From Streptococcus sp. 29887 (GTDB lineage: Bacteria; Bacillota; Bacilli; Lactobacillales; Streptococcaceae): a stretch of DNA of 64,000 nucleotides. The position numbers were made by a program, and so were the translations under genes. Positions within the stretch are counted from its first letter, which is position 1. Each line of letters begins with the position of its first letter. Below the pieces are notes generated by a model. The model did not search any database. It was not told where the DNA came from and was given only the letters and a program-made list of their open reading frames with translations. Shown here piece after piece: positions 37,921-46,500 of the stretch. The stretch is taken from assembly GCF_032595075.1 (NCBI RefSeq), contig NZ_CP118735.1:1578001-1642000 (forward strand). The letters are read 5' to 3'.

Positions 37921-38496
37921 TTCATCTTGTAAATCCACACTTGGCACTGTTGTCGCCGCATCGTTGCTAGCTTGGAACAGGTCGACTTTTTCATAGCCAA
38001 ATAGGTTGGCATAGAGGGAAGTCGGGAATCGTTTGATTTTTTTATTGTAGGCAGTTGCCACCGCATTATAATCCTTGCGGGCAACCAAAATCCGATTTTC
38101 AGTCCCCTCTAGCTCGGTAATGAGGTCAGATACCTGTTGATTGGCTGTTAATTGCGGATAATTTTCCGTCACCATCAGCAAACGTGAAACTGCCGAATCC
38201 AGCTGACTTTGGGCCTGATTGTAGTCGCTGGTTCCAACTTGGCTGGAGCCGATTTTCGCACGCGCATCCGCTATGGCAGTGAAAATCTCTTCCTCATGCT
38301 CCATGGCTCCCTTGACTGCTGCCACGACATTCGGTATCAGATCATAGCGCCGTTGGAGTTGGGTGTCCACATTGGCCTGGGCATTTTCCACTTCTGCATG
38401 GCTATCGACCAGCCCATTGTATTGACCGACTGCTCCCATTCCTAAAAATAGCAGAGCGAAAACCGGGATTAGTATAGCTAACCATTTCTTTTTCAT
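37915..38496 (-). CDS. lemA: LemA family protein
   Basis: A 193-residue membrane protein with an N-terminal transmembrane segment followed by the helical LemA domain (YNGLVDSHAEVENAQANVDTQLQRRYDLIPNVVAAVKG, ENYPQLTANQQVSDLITELEGTENRI). The domain faces outward. Function is poorly known; it is typically encoded with a TPM-domain protein, as here, 18 bases upstream. Confidence 0.93.
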   Translation of the reverse strand: MKKKWLAILIPVFALLFLGMGAVGQYNGLVDSHAEVENAQANVDTQLQRRYDLIPNVVAAVKGAMEHEEEIFTAIADARAKIGSSQVGTSDYNQAQSQLDSAVSRLLMVTENYPQLTANQQVSDLITELEGTENRILVARKDYNAVATAYNKKIKRFPTSLYANLFGYEKVDLFQASNDAATTVPSVDLQDEE

Positions 38497-38514
38497 AGAC
38501 TTTCCTTTCTTTTC

Positions 38515-39288
38515 TTACCAACCAGATGAGGCTCCGCCACCGCCACCACCGCCGCCAGACCAACCACCTCCACCATAGGATGATGAAGAATGGGAAGAAT
38601 GATTGTTGTGGTAATGATGGTGGTCATCTACCAACATCCAAAGCAGATTGCCCGGACCTCCGCCACCTCGGCTGGATTTATCAATAATCATAAAGATGAT
38701 GATCACGAGAATAAAAATCATAAACCATACAAAGCTGTCACTTTCTGCACTGGTCCTTTCTTCCATTGCAGCCAGCTGTTCTTGACCCAGACTAGTCCCG
38801 TAGAAACGATCTCCGATAGATTGAACAATGTAGGTCACTCCTCCATCATAATCTTCCTGACGGAAAAACTCCCTAGCACTTTCCAGAATATCCTTGGCTT
38901 CCACATCTGTCAACACCGTTGCAGCATTGTCGGAGGTTTCTATCCGAAATTCTCGGTCGGCAATGGAAATCACCAAGAGAATGCCATTGTCCGTCCCTGC
39001 AAAGCCGACCTGCCAATCACGGAAAGTTGCGTTGGCTAAACTTTCAATATCAGCAGAAAGACTTTCCGTCACATAGACCCCAACCTGTAACTGCTGTTCA
39101 CTTGCTGCCCAGGTCTGATTGAGCTGGTCAATGTTGGCAATGGTTTCACTAGAAAGAAGCTGGGTTTCATCAACCACCGTCGTATCAACTGGACGGGCTG
39201 GAATTCCCTCAGCTCCTACCAGACTAGGCTGACCTAGGCTGAAGAGTAAAAGCAAGAACCCTAATAAATAGAACAGATATTTTTTCAT
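38515..39288 (-). CDS. TPM domain protein (YgcG family)
   Basis: A 257-residue protein with a signal peptide (residues 1-26), an extracellular TPM domain (VDETQLLSSETIANIDQLNQTWAASEQQLQVGVYVTESL), a transmembrane segment near residue 195, and a Gly/Ser-rich tail (GGGGWSGGGGGGGGASSGW). The layout is standard for partners of LemA. It starts after GGAGGTG and precedes lemA in the same operon. Confidence 0.9.
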   Translation of the reverse strand: MKKYLFYLLGFLLLLFSLGQPSLVGAEGIPARPVDTTVVDETQLLSSETIANIDQLNQTWAASEQQLQVGVYVTESLSADIESLANATFRDWQVGFAGTDNGILLVISIADREFRIETSDNAATVLTDVEAKDILESAREFFRQEDYDGGVTYIVQSIGDRFYGTSLGQEQLAAMEERTSAESDSFVWFMIFILVIIIFMIIDKSSRGGGGPGNLLWMLVDDHHHYHNNHSSHSSSSYGGGGWSGGGGGGGGASSGW

Positions 39289-39321
39289 ACGGCACCTCCT
39301 CTGAAGGTAGAAACAACATCT

Positions 39322-39924
39322 TTATATTATTGTATCATTTTTGCCTTGTTTTTCAAGTATTTGCTTAAGTATATTTTGTAAATTTGGAATGATTTCCGCT
39401 TGAAACCAGGGATTCTTTGCCTGCCAGATATTGTTTCTAGGTGATGGATGGGGCAAAGGAAAATAAGTGGGAAGGTAATCATCTGCATGTTTCACTCTCT
39501 CCATCAGGTTCCTTTGGGATTTTTCCAAATAATAAGTTTGAGCATAATTGCCTACCAATATGGTCAGCTCAAGCTCTGGCAGTTGGTCCAGAATAAGCGG
39601 GTGCCATTTGGGCGCAAAATCCTTGCGAGGAGGCAAATCCCCAGACTTCCCTTTTCCTGGATAATAGAAATCCATAGGAAGAATGGCAAAATGACCCGAT
39701 TCATAAAAAATCTGTCGATCCACGCCCAACCATTGACGAAGGTTGTCACCACTGGCGTCGTCAAATAAACGCCCTTTTTCCTGGGTTTTCAAGCCAGGTG
39801 CCTGTCCTATAATGAGAATTTTTGCGGTCGAAGGGGCTTGGAAAAGGGGAGCTATTCCCTTGTTCGTAAAGTCTCGGTTAGCAACATCCTCAATGATGGC
39901 TTGACGAATATCAGCAAATTCCAT
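39322..39924 (-). CDS. Uracil-DNA glycosylase family protein
   Basis: A 200-residue UDG-superfamily protein. The N-terminal active-site motif IIGQAPGLKTQEKGRLF and the C-terminal motif LPHPSPRNNIW are visible, so removal of damaged bases such as uracil is plausible. The ATG at 39924 lies inside the end of the upstream acetyltransferase gene, showing coupling. It is distinct from family 1 Ung. Confidence 0.85.
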   Translation of the reverse strand: MEFADIRQAIIEDVANRDFTNKGIAPLFQAPSTAKILIIGQAPGLKTQEKGRLFDDASGDNLRQWLGVDRQIFYESGHFAILPMDFYYPGKGKSGDLPPRKDFAPKWHPLILDQLPELELTILVGNYAQTYYLEKSQRNLMERVKHADDYLPTYFPLPHPSPRNNIWQAKNPWFQAEIIPNLQNILKQILEKQGKNDTII

Positions 39925-40369
39925 AATGTCCAACTTTCTTAAACATGGTCACATCTTCTTCTAAGGCTCGGAAACCGCATTTTTTGTAGAAAGAATAGGC
40001 TGAAAGGTTTCGTTCGGTTTGCAGAAGAATATGAACAATTTTTCTATCAGCTAACTGCTTCTCTATGTCCGCTAAAAAACTAGCACCATGTCCTTGCCCT
40101 TGGTAATCACGGGAAATGCAGAGCTCTTGAATTCGATACTCTGTTCCCTCATACCAATAGCGGATGTAGCCAAGTGATAGACCTAGCAATTTTCCCTGGT
40201 CAAACAAGCCAAAACAGAGTGCTCTTGGATGTGCCAGTAAATCGCCTATGTAGCGGTTCAGTTGCTCCGCGTCAGACCAATCATCATTCCAGGGATCCTG
40301 GCTAAAGACAGACAAAAAGAGCTGTTTGACCATTTCCAAATCTGAAAAACAAAGTTCTTTCAGTTTCAT
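39911..40369 (-). CDS. GNAT family N-acetyltransferase
   Basis: A 152-residue GNAT protein. The acetyl-CoA loop is in ELCISRDYQGQGHGASFLADIEKQL, and the C-terminal NLSAYSFYKKCGFRALEED is typical. The substrate is unknown. It overlaps the downstream UDG-family gene by 14 bases. Confidence 0.88.
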   Translation of the reverse strand: MKLKELCFSDLEMVKQLFLSVFSQDPWNDDWSDAEQLNRYIGDLLAHPRALCFGLFDQGKLLGLSLGYIRYWYEGTEYRIQELCISRDYQGQGHGASFLADIEKQLADRKIVHILLQTERNLSAYSFYKKCGFRALEEDVTMFKKVGHYGIC

Positions 40370-40380
40370 TCTTCCTCCTA

Positions 40381-40403
40381 AAAAAGACGGGTATCCCCGT
40401 CTT
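40381..40403 (-). terminator. Terminator of pepV
   Basis: On the minus strand AAGACGGG/CCCGTCTT with a GATA loop is followed by TTTT. Confidence 0.85.
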
Positions 40404-40409
40404 CATGTA

Positions 40410-41810
40410 TTACTTAATGAGTTCGTAGATAGCTTCTGCATAGATGGCAGCTGCACGGTAAAGTTGCTCGACTTCGATAAATTCGTTGGCTTGGTGCATG
40501 GTGTTGACATCTCCTGGGAACATGGCTCCGTAGGCAACGCCACGTTTGAGCAAGCGTCCAAATGTTCCGCCACCGATCACTTGTTCATGACCTTTCAATC
40601 CTGTGTGTTTTTCATAAACAGACAGGAGGATTGCGACCATTGGGTCATCGATTGGGCAATAGTGTGGAGTATGACCATGCGCTGATAGGCTGACAGCTTC
40701 TACACCCAGTTTTTCCAAACCAGCCTTGATGGTTTCAGGGTTGGTATTTTTTGGATAGCGGAAGTTGAGGGCAATGGTATTGTCTGATGAAGTTTCTTCA
40801 AACTTGAAGACACCAGCGTTCATAGAAAGGGCACCCATTTGCTCATCGTAGATGGCTACGCCGAGTTTTTTAGCGTCATGGTCTTCCAGAAGGACTTGTC
40901 CTGCTAAGTCAAGATAGGCTTTAGCTGCTCCGTCAAAGGCGAATTGACTGAGGAATTTAGCCAAGTAGGTTGCTCCGTTGACACCTTCTTCAGGGGTTGA
41001 ACCGTGGGCTGATTTTCCGATGACTGTCACTTGTACCTGTCCGTTTTCAAGGGTTTCCGCGTCAGCTTTTAGGCCGTAAGCGGCTGTGAAGTCTGCCAAC
41101 TTGCTGTCCAAGTCTGCTAGGTCGCCGGAGATAATAGCTGTCGCAGATTCAGGCACCATGTTCTCACGCAAACCACCTGTGAAGGAATGCAGTTTAGCAG
41201 CTCCGCTATTTTCCCCCACAAAATGAAGATAAGCTGTGATATTGCCCTTTTCTCCGTTGATAATCGGGAACTCAGCATCTGGAGAGAATCCGAAGTCTGG
41301 CAGGGGAAGGCCGACGTGTTCGAAGTAGTAATCCATGTCCGCCCAGCCTGACTCTTCGTCGGTACCAACGATGAAGCGGACTTTTTTAGAAGTCGGAAGC
41401 CCCAACTCCTTGATGATTTTCAAGCCGTAGTAGCAAGCCATGGTCGGTCCCTTGTCGTCAGAGGATCCGCGGGCAAAGAGCTTGCCGTCGATGATTTGCG
41501 GCTCGTATGGGTCAGTGTTCCAACCGCTTCCTGCTGGTACCACGTCCAAGTGACCAAAGATACCAAGGACTTCGTCGCCCTCGCCAAATTCAAAGTGACC
41601 TGCGTAGTTGTCAACGTTCTTGGTTGGATAGCCATCACGCTGAGCGATTTCCAGGAACTTGTCCAAGGCACACACTGGACCAGGGCCAAATGGGTGCTGG
41701 GCATCTGCCTGGCTGTCGTCACGCTCGGAATTGATGCGGAGGAGGTCAAAGAGGTCCGCTAGAAACTCGTCTTTGCGTTTGTCAAACTCTGCTCTAAAAT
41801 TTACTGTCAT
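40410..41810 (-). CDS. pepV: Dipeptidase PepV (M20 family)
   Basis: A 466-residue zinc metallopeptidase hydrolysing dipeptides in the cytoplasm. The metal site includes GIFGHLDVVPAG, RGSSDDKGPTMA and the catalytic FIVGTDEESGWADMDYY. The C-terminal VIGGGTFGRLLKRGVAYGAMFPG is typical of PepV. It is monocistronic, with its own terminator, and preceded by a short repeat-like element. Confidence 0.95.
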   Translation of the reverse strand: MTVNFRAEFDKRKDEFLADLFDLLRINSERDDSQADAQHPFGPGPVCALDKFLEIAQRDGYPTKNVDNYAGHFEFGEGDEVLGIFGHLDVVPAGSGWNTDPYEPQIIDGKLFARGSSDDKGPTMACYYGLKIIKELGLPTSKKVRFIVGTDEESGWADMDYYFEHVGLPLPDFGFSPDAEFPIINGEKGNITAYLHFVGENSGAAKLHSFTGGLRENMVPESATAIISGDLADLDSKLADFTAAYGLKADAETLENGQVQVTVIGKSAHGSTPEEGVNGATYLAKFLSQFAFDGAAKAYLDLAGQVLLEDHDAKKLGVAIYDEQMGALSMNAGVFKFEETSSDNTIALNFRYPKNTNPETIKAGLEKLGVEAVSLSAHGHTPHYCPIDDPMVAILLSVYEKHTGLKGHEQVIGGGTFGRLLKRGVAYGAMFPGDVNTMHQANEFIEVEQLYRAAAIYAEAIYELIK

Positions 41811-41834
41811 GTGTTCTCCTTTTCAGTATCGTCA

Positions 41835-41924
41835 TTTGGTTTATCTATTATTACGTCGTTAACTCGTTTTGCCGTACTTCAGTACAGTCTGCAACTCGTT
41901 GCCTAGTTCTAAAAGTAAACCAAA
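41835..41924. repeat. MITE-like element with short terminal inverted repeats
   Basis: A 90-bp segment bounded by TTTGGTTTA and TAAACCAAA. Inside are a hairpin GTAC-TTCA-GTAC and two copies of AACTCGTT followed by GCC. It has no coding potential. It lies between pepV and the fetB gene; the rest of this roughly 200-base gap shows nothing else. Confidence 0.5.
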
Positions 41925-42012
41925 AGACTATATCAAAGTAAGTCTATTTTATCATATTTTTCAAGACTTCACTGCTAAAAAATGACCTTTCACAAAGAAA
42001 GATCATTTTGCT

Positions 42013-42774
42013 TTATTCAAACTCCAACTGGGCCTTGTTGGTGAAATAGGTCTGGTAGGCTGCATAGGAGGCAATTACTGAAGCCAGACTGGTCGCAGAC
42101 AGCAACATGAACATGACCATAATCTGATAGCGAATGGCATGGACTGGATCAACGCCTGCAAAAATCAAACCGGACATCATCCCTGGCAGGCTGACCAGAC
42201 CGACTGTCTTGGCTGAGTCAATGGTGGGCTGCATACCTGTTTTGATAGCCTCTCGCAAAATATCCTGTGAAGCCAATTTGACAGTTGCACCCAGACTTAA
42301 TTTTTCTAAAACTTGCTGGCGGTTGTCTGTGAAGGACTTGTACATAGCCCGATAGGACAGACCGATGGCCGTCATGGCATTACTTGCCAACATCCCTGAA
42401 ATGGGAATGACCTGTGAAGGAATAAATTGAATAGCACCCGATAGTACCAAGATTGTCAAGGTCAATCCTGTCGCAACCAATAGGGCAAGAAAAGGATGAA
42501 GTAAGGATTTCTTGCCATTGGGATTGCGCTTGTTGGCTTGGACACTGGCATTGTAGAGAATAATCAAGACCATGGCCAAACTGAGAAAGACAGTTGAAGC
42601 TTGGAAGATAAACTTGAGCACATAGCCAACAAAAATCAACTGAAGGACAGTTCTGACAACGGCCATGAAAATATCCTTGGTCAAGCCTAGTTTTTCCTTC
42701 TGACTGATGCCCATGGCCACCAAGACCAGTCCAAAAATAAGAGCTAGTGATAGGTTATCTACAGTAACATTCAT
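42013..42774 (-). CDS. fetB: Iron export ABC transporter permease FetB (UPF0014)
   Basis: A 253-residue permease with six to seven membrane segments and the family region VIPISGMLASNAMTAIGLSYRAMYKSF plus LVSLPGMMSGLIFAGVDPVHAIRYQIMVMFML. In E. coli FetAB exports iron and protects against oxidative stress. The start overlaps the fetA stop by four bases (ATGA). Confidence 0.88.
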   Translation of the reverse strand: MNVTVDNLSLALIFGLVLVAMGISQKEKLGLTKDIFMAVVRTVLQLIFVGYVLKFIFQASTVFLSLAMVLIILYNASVQANKRNPNGKKSLLHPFLALLVATGLTLTILVLSGAIQFIPSQVIPISGMLASNAMTAIGLSYRAMYKSFTDNRQQVLEKLSLGATVKLASQDILREAIKTGMQPTIDSAKTVGLVSLPGMMSGLIFAGVDPVHAIRYQIMVMFMLLSATSLASVIASYAAYQTYFTNKAQLEFE

Positions 42775-43409
42775 ACTTGGACCCGACCTCCTTCTATTTT
42801 CAAAATCTTTTGGGCTGCCTCAATCTCTGATTGGTCATGAGTGACTTCAATCAGGGTATTTCCAGCTGCATGGTAATCTGCTAAAAGCTTGTTGACAATG
42901 GCCTTGGTTTCAGAGTCCAGTCCCGCAGAGATTTCGTCTAAAAGTAAGACTTTGGGTTCAAAGAGCAAATTGCGAACGAGGGCCACTCGCTGTTTTTCTC
43001 CTCCTGATAATTCTGTGATTTTCTTGGTCAAAAATGCTGGCGCTAGATTGACCCTTTCTAAAGCTTTGAGGGCTTTGCTTTGGTCAAATGCAATCTGACG
43101 AATAGTAAATGGAAACTGGAGATTGTCTTGAACAGTTTGCCCAAAGAGAACTGGCTGTTGAAAACAATAAGAAACTTCTCTTCTATAAGTCGGCATATCC
43201 AGCTCTGCTATGTCCCGACCCTGAAAGAAAATGGTCCCACTTGTCGTGGATGTCAAACCTGCCAAGAGCTTGAGGATGGAGCTTTTTCCACTGCCCGAAG
43301 GTCCAACCAAGGTTAGCCGCTCTCCTTCTAAAACAGTGAAGCTAATATCAGTTAAAATCGACTTATCCCTATCAGATAAGCCGACAGATTGAAGTTGGAA
43401 AAGGTTCAT
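42771..43409 (-). CDS. fetA: Iron export ABC transporter ATP-binding protein FetA
   Basis: A 212-residue ABC ATPase with Walker A VGPSGSGKSS, signature ELSGGEKQRVALVRNLL and Walker B LLLDEISAGLD. The ATG at 43409 lies one base from the cupin gene stop, so it is coupled to it; a 49-residue upstream extension in this frame is just cupin-gene sequence. It partners FetB. Confidence 0.87.
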   Translation of the reverse strand: MNLFQLQSVGLSDRDKSILTDISFTVLEGERLTLVGPSGSGKSSILKLLAGLTSTTSGTIFFQGRDIAELDMPTYRREVSYCFQQPVLFGQTVQDNLQFPFTIRQIAFDQSKALKALERVNLAPAFLTKKITELSGGEKQRVALVRNLLFEPKVLLLDEISAGLDSETKAIVNKLLADYHAAGNTLIEVTHDQSEIEAAQKILKIEGGRVQV

Positions 43410-43410
43410 C

Positions 43411-43839
43411 TTAATGTCCGTGCTCTTCTGCTTCTTCTGCAGCAATGGCAATGGCTTGTGTTTCATGAACTGTCCCGTGAGCGTGATGGGCAGGTCCATA
43501 AATAGAGTAGATTTTAAGGTCTTCTTGACCAATGTTGATGACATTGTGGTAGGCACCGTTTGGAATTAAGATGGCATCTTCTGGTCCAACTTCAGTATCA
43601 AGTGTAATCTTGTCTTCGGACTCTCCCATAATAACACGACCGTGACCTTGCTCAATGCGGAGGAATTGGTCGTTTTCGTTGTGTACTTCCGCTCCGATGT
43701 CGCCACCAACTGGGATGGACATCAGTGTAACTTGCAAGAGTTCCCCAGTCCAAAGGGCTGTGCGGTAGTTGGTATTTTCAAGCGTAGCTGTTTCAATGTT
43801 GGTTACAAATGGTGCTTTTCCGTAATCTTTAGTTGTCAT
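43411..43839 (-). CDS. Cupin domain protein
   Basis: A 142-residue single cupin. The metal-binding motif 1 region is GGDIGAEVHNENDQFLRIEQGHGRV and motif 2 is ILIPNGAYHNVINIG. The C-terminus is rich in His and Glu (HHAHGTVHETQ...EEAEEHGH), a candidate metal-binding tail. It leads the cupin-fetA-fetB operon behind a PerR/Fur-like palindrome, so a role in iron or peroxide stress is inferred. Confidence 0.85.
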   Translation of the reverse strand: MTTKDYGKAPFVTNIETATLENTNYRTALWTGELLQVTLMSIPVGGDIGAEVHNENDQFLRIEQGHGRVIMGESEDKITLDTEVGPEDAILIPNGAYHNVINIGQEDLKIYSIYGPAHHAHGTVHETQAIAIAAEEAEEHGH

Positions 43840-43865
43840 AAGTTTTTACCTCTAAATTATAACTA

Positions 43866-43920
43866 TTCTAAACTTTCTTTAGAACAATTCTAATTATACT
43901 CTTTTTGAACTACTTGTCAA
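43866..43920 (-). promoter_or_regulatory. Cupin-fetAB promoter with PerR/Fur-like palindromes
   Basis: On the minus strand TTGACA (43915-43920), a 16-base spacer and TATAAT (43893-43898) are followed at once by TTAGAA-CAA-TTCTAA (43879-43893). A second overlapping palindrome TTCTAAA-N5-TTTAGAA lies at 43866-43884. The 15-mer resembles the 7-1-7 PerR box and would block transcription. Confidence 0.65.
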
Positions 43921-43970
43921 GTTTTTTTAGAAACATTATAATTTTCAGAATATACTTAGCGAATAGCTAA

Positions 43971-43997
43971 GAAAAAGCCACCTTTCGGCAGCTGTTT
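43971..43997 (-). terminator. Terminator of the SAM methyltransferase gene
   Basis: On the minus strand AGCTGCC-GAAA-GGTGGCT is followed by TTTTTC. Confidence 0.75.
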
Positions 43998-43998
43998 T

Positions 43999-44775
43999 CT
44001 ACAATTTTACAGATAAATTAGCCAGATAATCTGGACCAAATTGGGACAGGCGATTGCGACTGTCTCTGGATTCGTAAAAATCAATCATGGCAAAACCAGC
44101 TCGTAATTGCCCTGCAATCTGTTCTTCTAAGGTATGGCTAAATTCATAGCCATATTCTGGATCAATCGTGATTTGTCCTGCTTCTTCTAATTGTCGTGCG
44201 TTGAAAGGTAGGCTGTACTTTGGAACCAAGGTTTTGTCTGGATGCTCCCAAACATCATTAGCATCAAAGACATAAATCCAAGGGTTCATATAACCGACCA
44301 TGAGCAGACCACCTTTTTTCAAAACCCGATAAGACTCCTGCCACATATTTGTCAAATCTTCGATATAAACATTTGAAACCGGACAAAAGATGATGTCAAA
44401 ACTCTCGTCCTCAAAAGGAAATACTTGCGTCATATCTGCCTGGACCGTTTGCAAATTCAGATTTTCCCGCTCCGCAACCAGCCTATCCTTGTCCAACTGT
44501 TCCTTGGAGAAGTCCAAAATAGTTGTCTCATAGCCATAAGCCACAAAGATCGGTCCCTGTTGACCACCACCGCATGCTAGACCCAGCAATTTCTTACCTT
44601 GGGCTTTTTCAAACCAGTCAAGCGGTACTGTCTTTCCAACCGTCAAAGAAACGGATAAGGGCTTATCTTTGGCAACAAGAAATTCCTCATGACTGAGCGG
44701 AACTGTATAGGCATTTCCCTGTCTAGCTGAAACCCGATTCCAACGTTCTTGATTGTAGTTTACATAATCTATCAT
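43999..44775 (-). CDS. Class I SAM-dependent methyltransferase
   Basis: A 258-residue methyltransferase with SAM-binding motif I KLLGLACGGGQQGPIFVAYG, the acidic loop TTILDFSKEQLDKD, and SFDIIFCPVSNVYIEDL (motif IV). The substrate is not recognisable. Its ribosome site GAGG can pair with an upstream CCTC, and a ten-codon ORF with a strong Shine-Dalgarno lies just ahead, so translation may be controlled by a leader peptide. It has its own terminator. Confidence 0.85.
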   Translation of the reverse strand: MIDYVNYNQERWNRVSARQGNAYTVPLSHEEFLVAKDKPLSVSLTVGKTVPLDWFEKAQGKKLLGLACGGGQQGPIFVAYGYETTILDFSKEQLDKDRLVAERENLNLQTVQADMTQVFPFEDESFDIIFCPVSNVYIEDLTNMWQESYRVLKKGGLLMVGYMNPWIYVFDANDVWEHPDKTLVPKYSLPFNARQLEEAGQITIDPEYGYEFSHTLEEQIAGQLRAGFAMIDFYESRDSRNRLSQFGPDYLANLSVKL

Positions 44776-44796
44776 TTTTCTTTCCTCGCTTGAGGC

Positions 44797-44829
44797 CTAG
44801 CCAATATGGCCTCGTTCTCTTCTTTTCAT
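44797..44829 (-). CDS. Ten-codon leader ORF (MKRRERGHIG) ahead of the methyltransferase
   Basis: AAAGGAGGT lies six bases before this ATG, a near-perfect ribosome site. The ten codons end in TAG. Its GAGGCC can pair with GGCCTC immediately after the stop, and that same CCTC can instead pair with the GAGG of the methyltransferase ribosome site (CCTC-AAGC-GAGG). These exclusive pairings resemble a translational attenuator. Confidence 0.55.
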   Translation of the reverse strand: MKRRERGHIG

Positions 44830-44878
44830 GTTTTTACCTCCTTTACTATGCTAATTCTATTATGGCATAAAGAAAGAG

Positions 44879-44902
44879 AAAAAGCTACCTTTCGGCAGCT
44901 TG
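44879..44902 (-). terminator. Terminator of the 514-aa ABC-F gene
   Basis: On the minus strand AGCTGCC-GAAA-GGTAGCT is followed by TTTTTC, just after the ABC-F stop. It closely resembles the terminator of the neighbouring methyltransferase gene. Confidence 0.8.
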
Positions 44903-44906
44903 CTTC

Positions 44907-46451
44907 TTATGTCAATTCATTAAAATCCCAAATATCGTCCACCCAGCCTTCATAGAAATCAGGCTCGTGGCAGACCATGAGAATTGAGCCCTTGTAGGCT
45001 TGAAGGGCACGTTTGAGTTCGTCCTTGGCATCCACATCCAAGTGGTTGGTCGGCTCGTCGAGAACCAAGACATTGTTTTCACGGTTCATAAGCAAGCAGA
45101 AGCGAACTTTGGCCTGCTCACCACCCGAAAGGACTTGAATCTGGCTTTCGATATGTTTGGAAGTCAGACCGCAACGAGCCAAGGCTGCTCGTACTTCTGC
45201 CTGGTTAAGGGCTGGGAAGGCATCCCAAACGGCTTCCAGCGGGGTCTGACGATTACCTCCAGCTACTTCTTGCTCGAAATAGCCTAGTTCCAAATACTCC
45301 CCACGCTCCACAGAACCACCCAGCGGTGGAATAATCCCCAGCAAACTTTTAAGAAGAGTGGATTTACCGATACCGTTAGCACCAACAATGGCAATCTTCT
45401 GGTTGCGTTCAAAGGTCAGATTGAGCGGTTTACGTGTCAATACACGGTCATAACCAATTTCCAAATCAGTCGTTTGGAAGATAAAGCGACTTGGAGTTCG
45501 AGCCATTTTGAAATCAAAGGATGGCTTTGGTTTCTCAGCTTGGAGTTCAATAATCTCCATCTTATCCAACTTCTTCTGACGAGACATGGCCATGTTTCGA
45601 GTTGCAACTCGGGCCTTGTTACGGTTAACGAAGTCTTGCAAGTCTGCGATTTCCTTCTGCTGGCGCTCATAAGCTGCCTCCAACTGAGCCCGCTTCATAG
45701 CATGGACTTCTTGGAATTGGTAATAGTCGCCTGTGTAACGAGTCAAAAGCTGATTTTCCACATGGTAGACAATGTTAATCACATCATTCAAGAATGGAAT
45801 ATCGTGTGAAATCAAGACAAAGGCATTTTCATAGTTCTGCAAGTAGCGTTTGAGCCAGTCAATGTGTTCGGCATCCAAGTAGTTGGTCGGCTCATCCAGA
45901 AGCAAGATGTCAGGCTTTTCCAAGAGCAATTTTGCCAAAAGAACCTTAGTACGTTGGCCACCTGATAACTCCGTCACATCCTTGTCCATACCATAATCCA
46001 TAACACCCAGAGCACGCGCCACTTCGTCAATCTTGGCATCCAGCGTATAGAAATCACGGCTTTCCAAACGATCCTGCAGTTCGCCAACCTCTTCCATGAG
46101 GGCATCCATATCGGCATCCTCTTCTGCCATAGACATGTAAATGTCATTGATACGAGCTTCTGTCTTGAAGAGTTCATCGAATGCTGTCCGCAAGACATCA
46201 CGGACTGATTGACCCTTTTCTAATTTAGCATGCTGGTCCAAATAACCTGCGGTCACATAACGAGACCATTCCACCTTGCCCTCATCAGGCTGCAACTGAC
46301 CTGTCACAATAGACATGAAGGTTGATTTTCCTTCACCGTTGGCGCCGACAAGACCGATATGTTCCCCTTTCAAGAGACGGAAGGAGACATTCTCAAAAAT
46401 CGCACGGTCACCAAAACCATGACTTAAATTCTTTACTTCTAAAATACTCAT
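44907..46451 (-). CDS. ABC-F family ATPase (YkpA/YbiT-like)
   Basis: A 514-residue protein with two ABC domains and no membrane segment, so it acts on ribosomes rather than as a transporter. Walker A motifs are GANGEGKST and GANGIGKST, signatures LSGGQRTKVLLAKLL and LSGGEQAKVRFCLL, and Walker B LLLDEPTNYLD and VLDEPTNHLD. The linker between domains carries Arg/Lys-rich helices (NKARVATRNMAMSRQKKLDKME). It is more like the housekeeping YbiT/YkpA type than a resistance ABC-F. Confidence 0.93.
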   Translation of the reverse strand: MSILEVKNLSHGFGDRAIFENVSFRLLKGEHIGLVGANGEGKSTFMSIVTGQLQPDEGKVEWSRYVTAGYLDQHAKLEKGQSVRDVLRTAFDELFKTEARINDIYMSMAEEDADMDALMEEVGELQDRLESRDFYTLDAKIDEVARALGVMDYGMDKDVTELSGGQRTKVLLAKLLLEKPDILLLDEPTNYLDAEHIDWLKRYLQNYENAFVLISHDIPFLNDVINIVYHVENQLLTRYTGDYYQFQEVHAMKRAQLEAAYERQQKEIADLQDFVNRNKARVATRNMAMSRQKKLDKMEIIELQAEKPKPSFDFKMARTPSRFIFQTTDLEIGYDRVLTRKPLNLTFERNQKIAIVGANGIGKSTLLKSLLGIIPPLGGSVERGEYLELGYFEQEVAGGNRQTPLEAVWDAFPALNQAEVRAALARCGLTSKHIESQIQVLSGGEQAKVRFCLLMNRENNVLVLDEPTNHLDVDAKDELKRALQAYKGSILMVCHEPDFYEGWVDDIWDFNELT

Positions 46452-46464
46452 ATTTTCCTCACAA

Positions 46465-46492
46465 AAGAGGCTGGAAATCCTTCCAGTCTCTG
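46465..46492 (-). terminator. Terminator between glmM and the ABC-F gene
   Basis: On the minus strand AGAGACTGGAA/TTTCCAGCCTCT with a short loop is followed by TTTTG. Confidence 0.75.
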
Positions 46493-46500
46493 ACTTTTTC

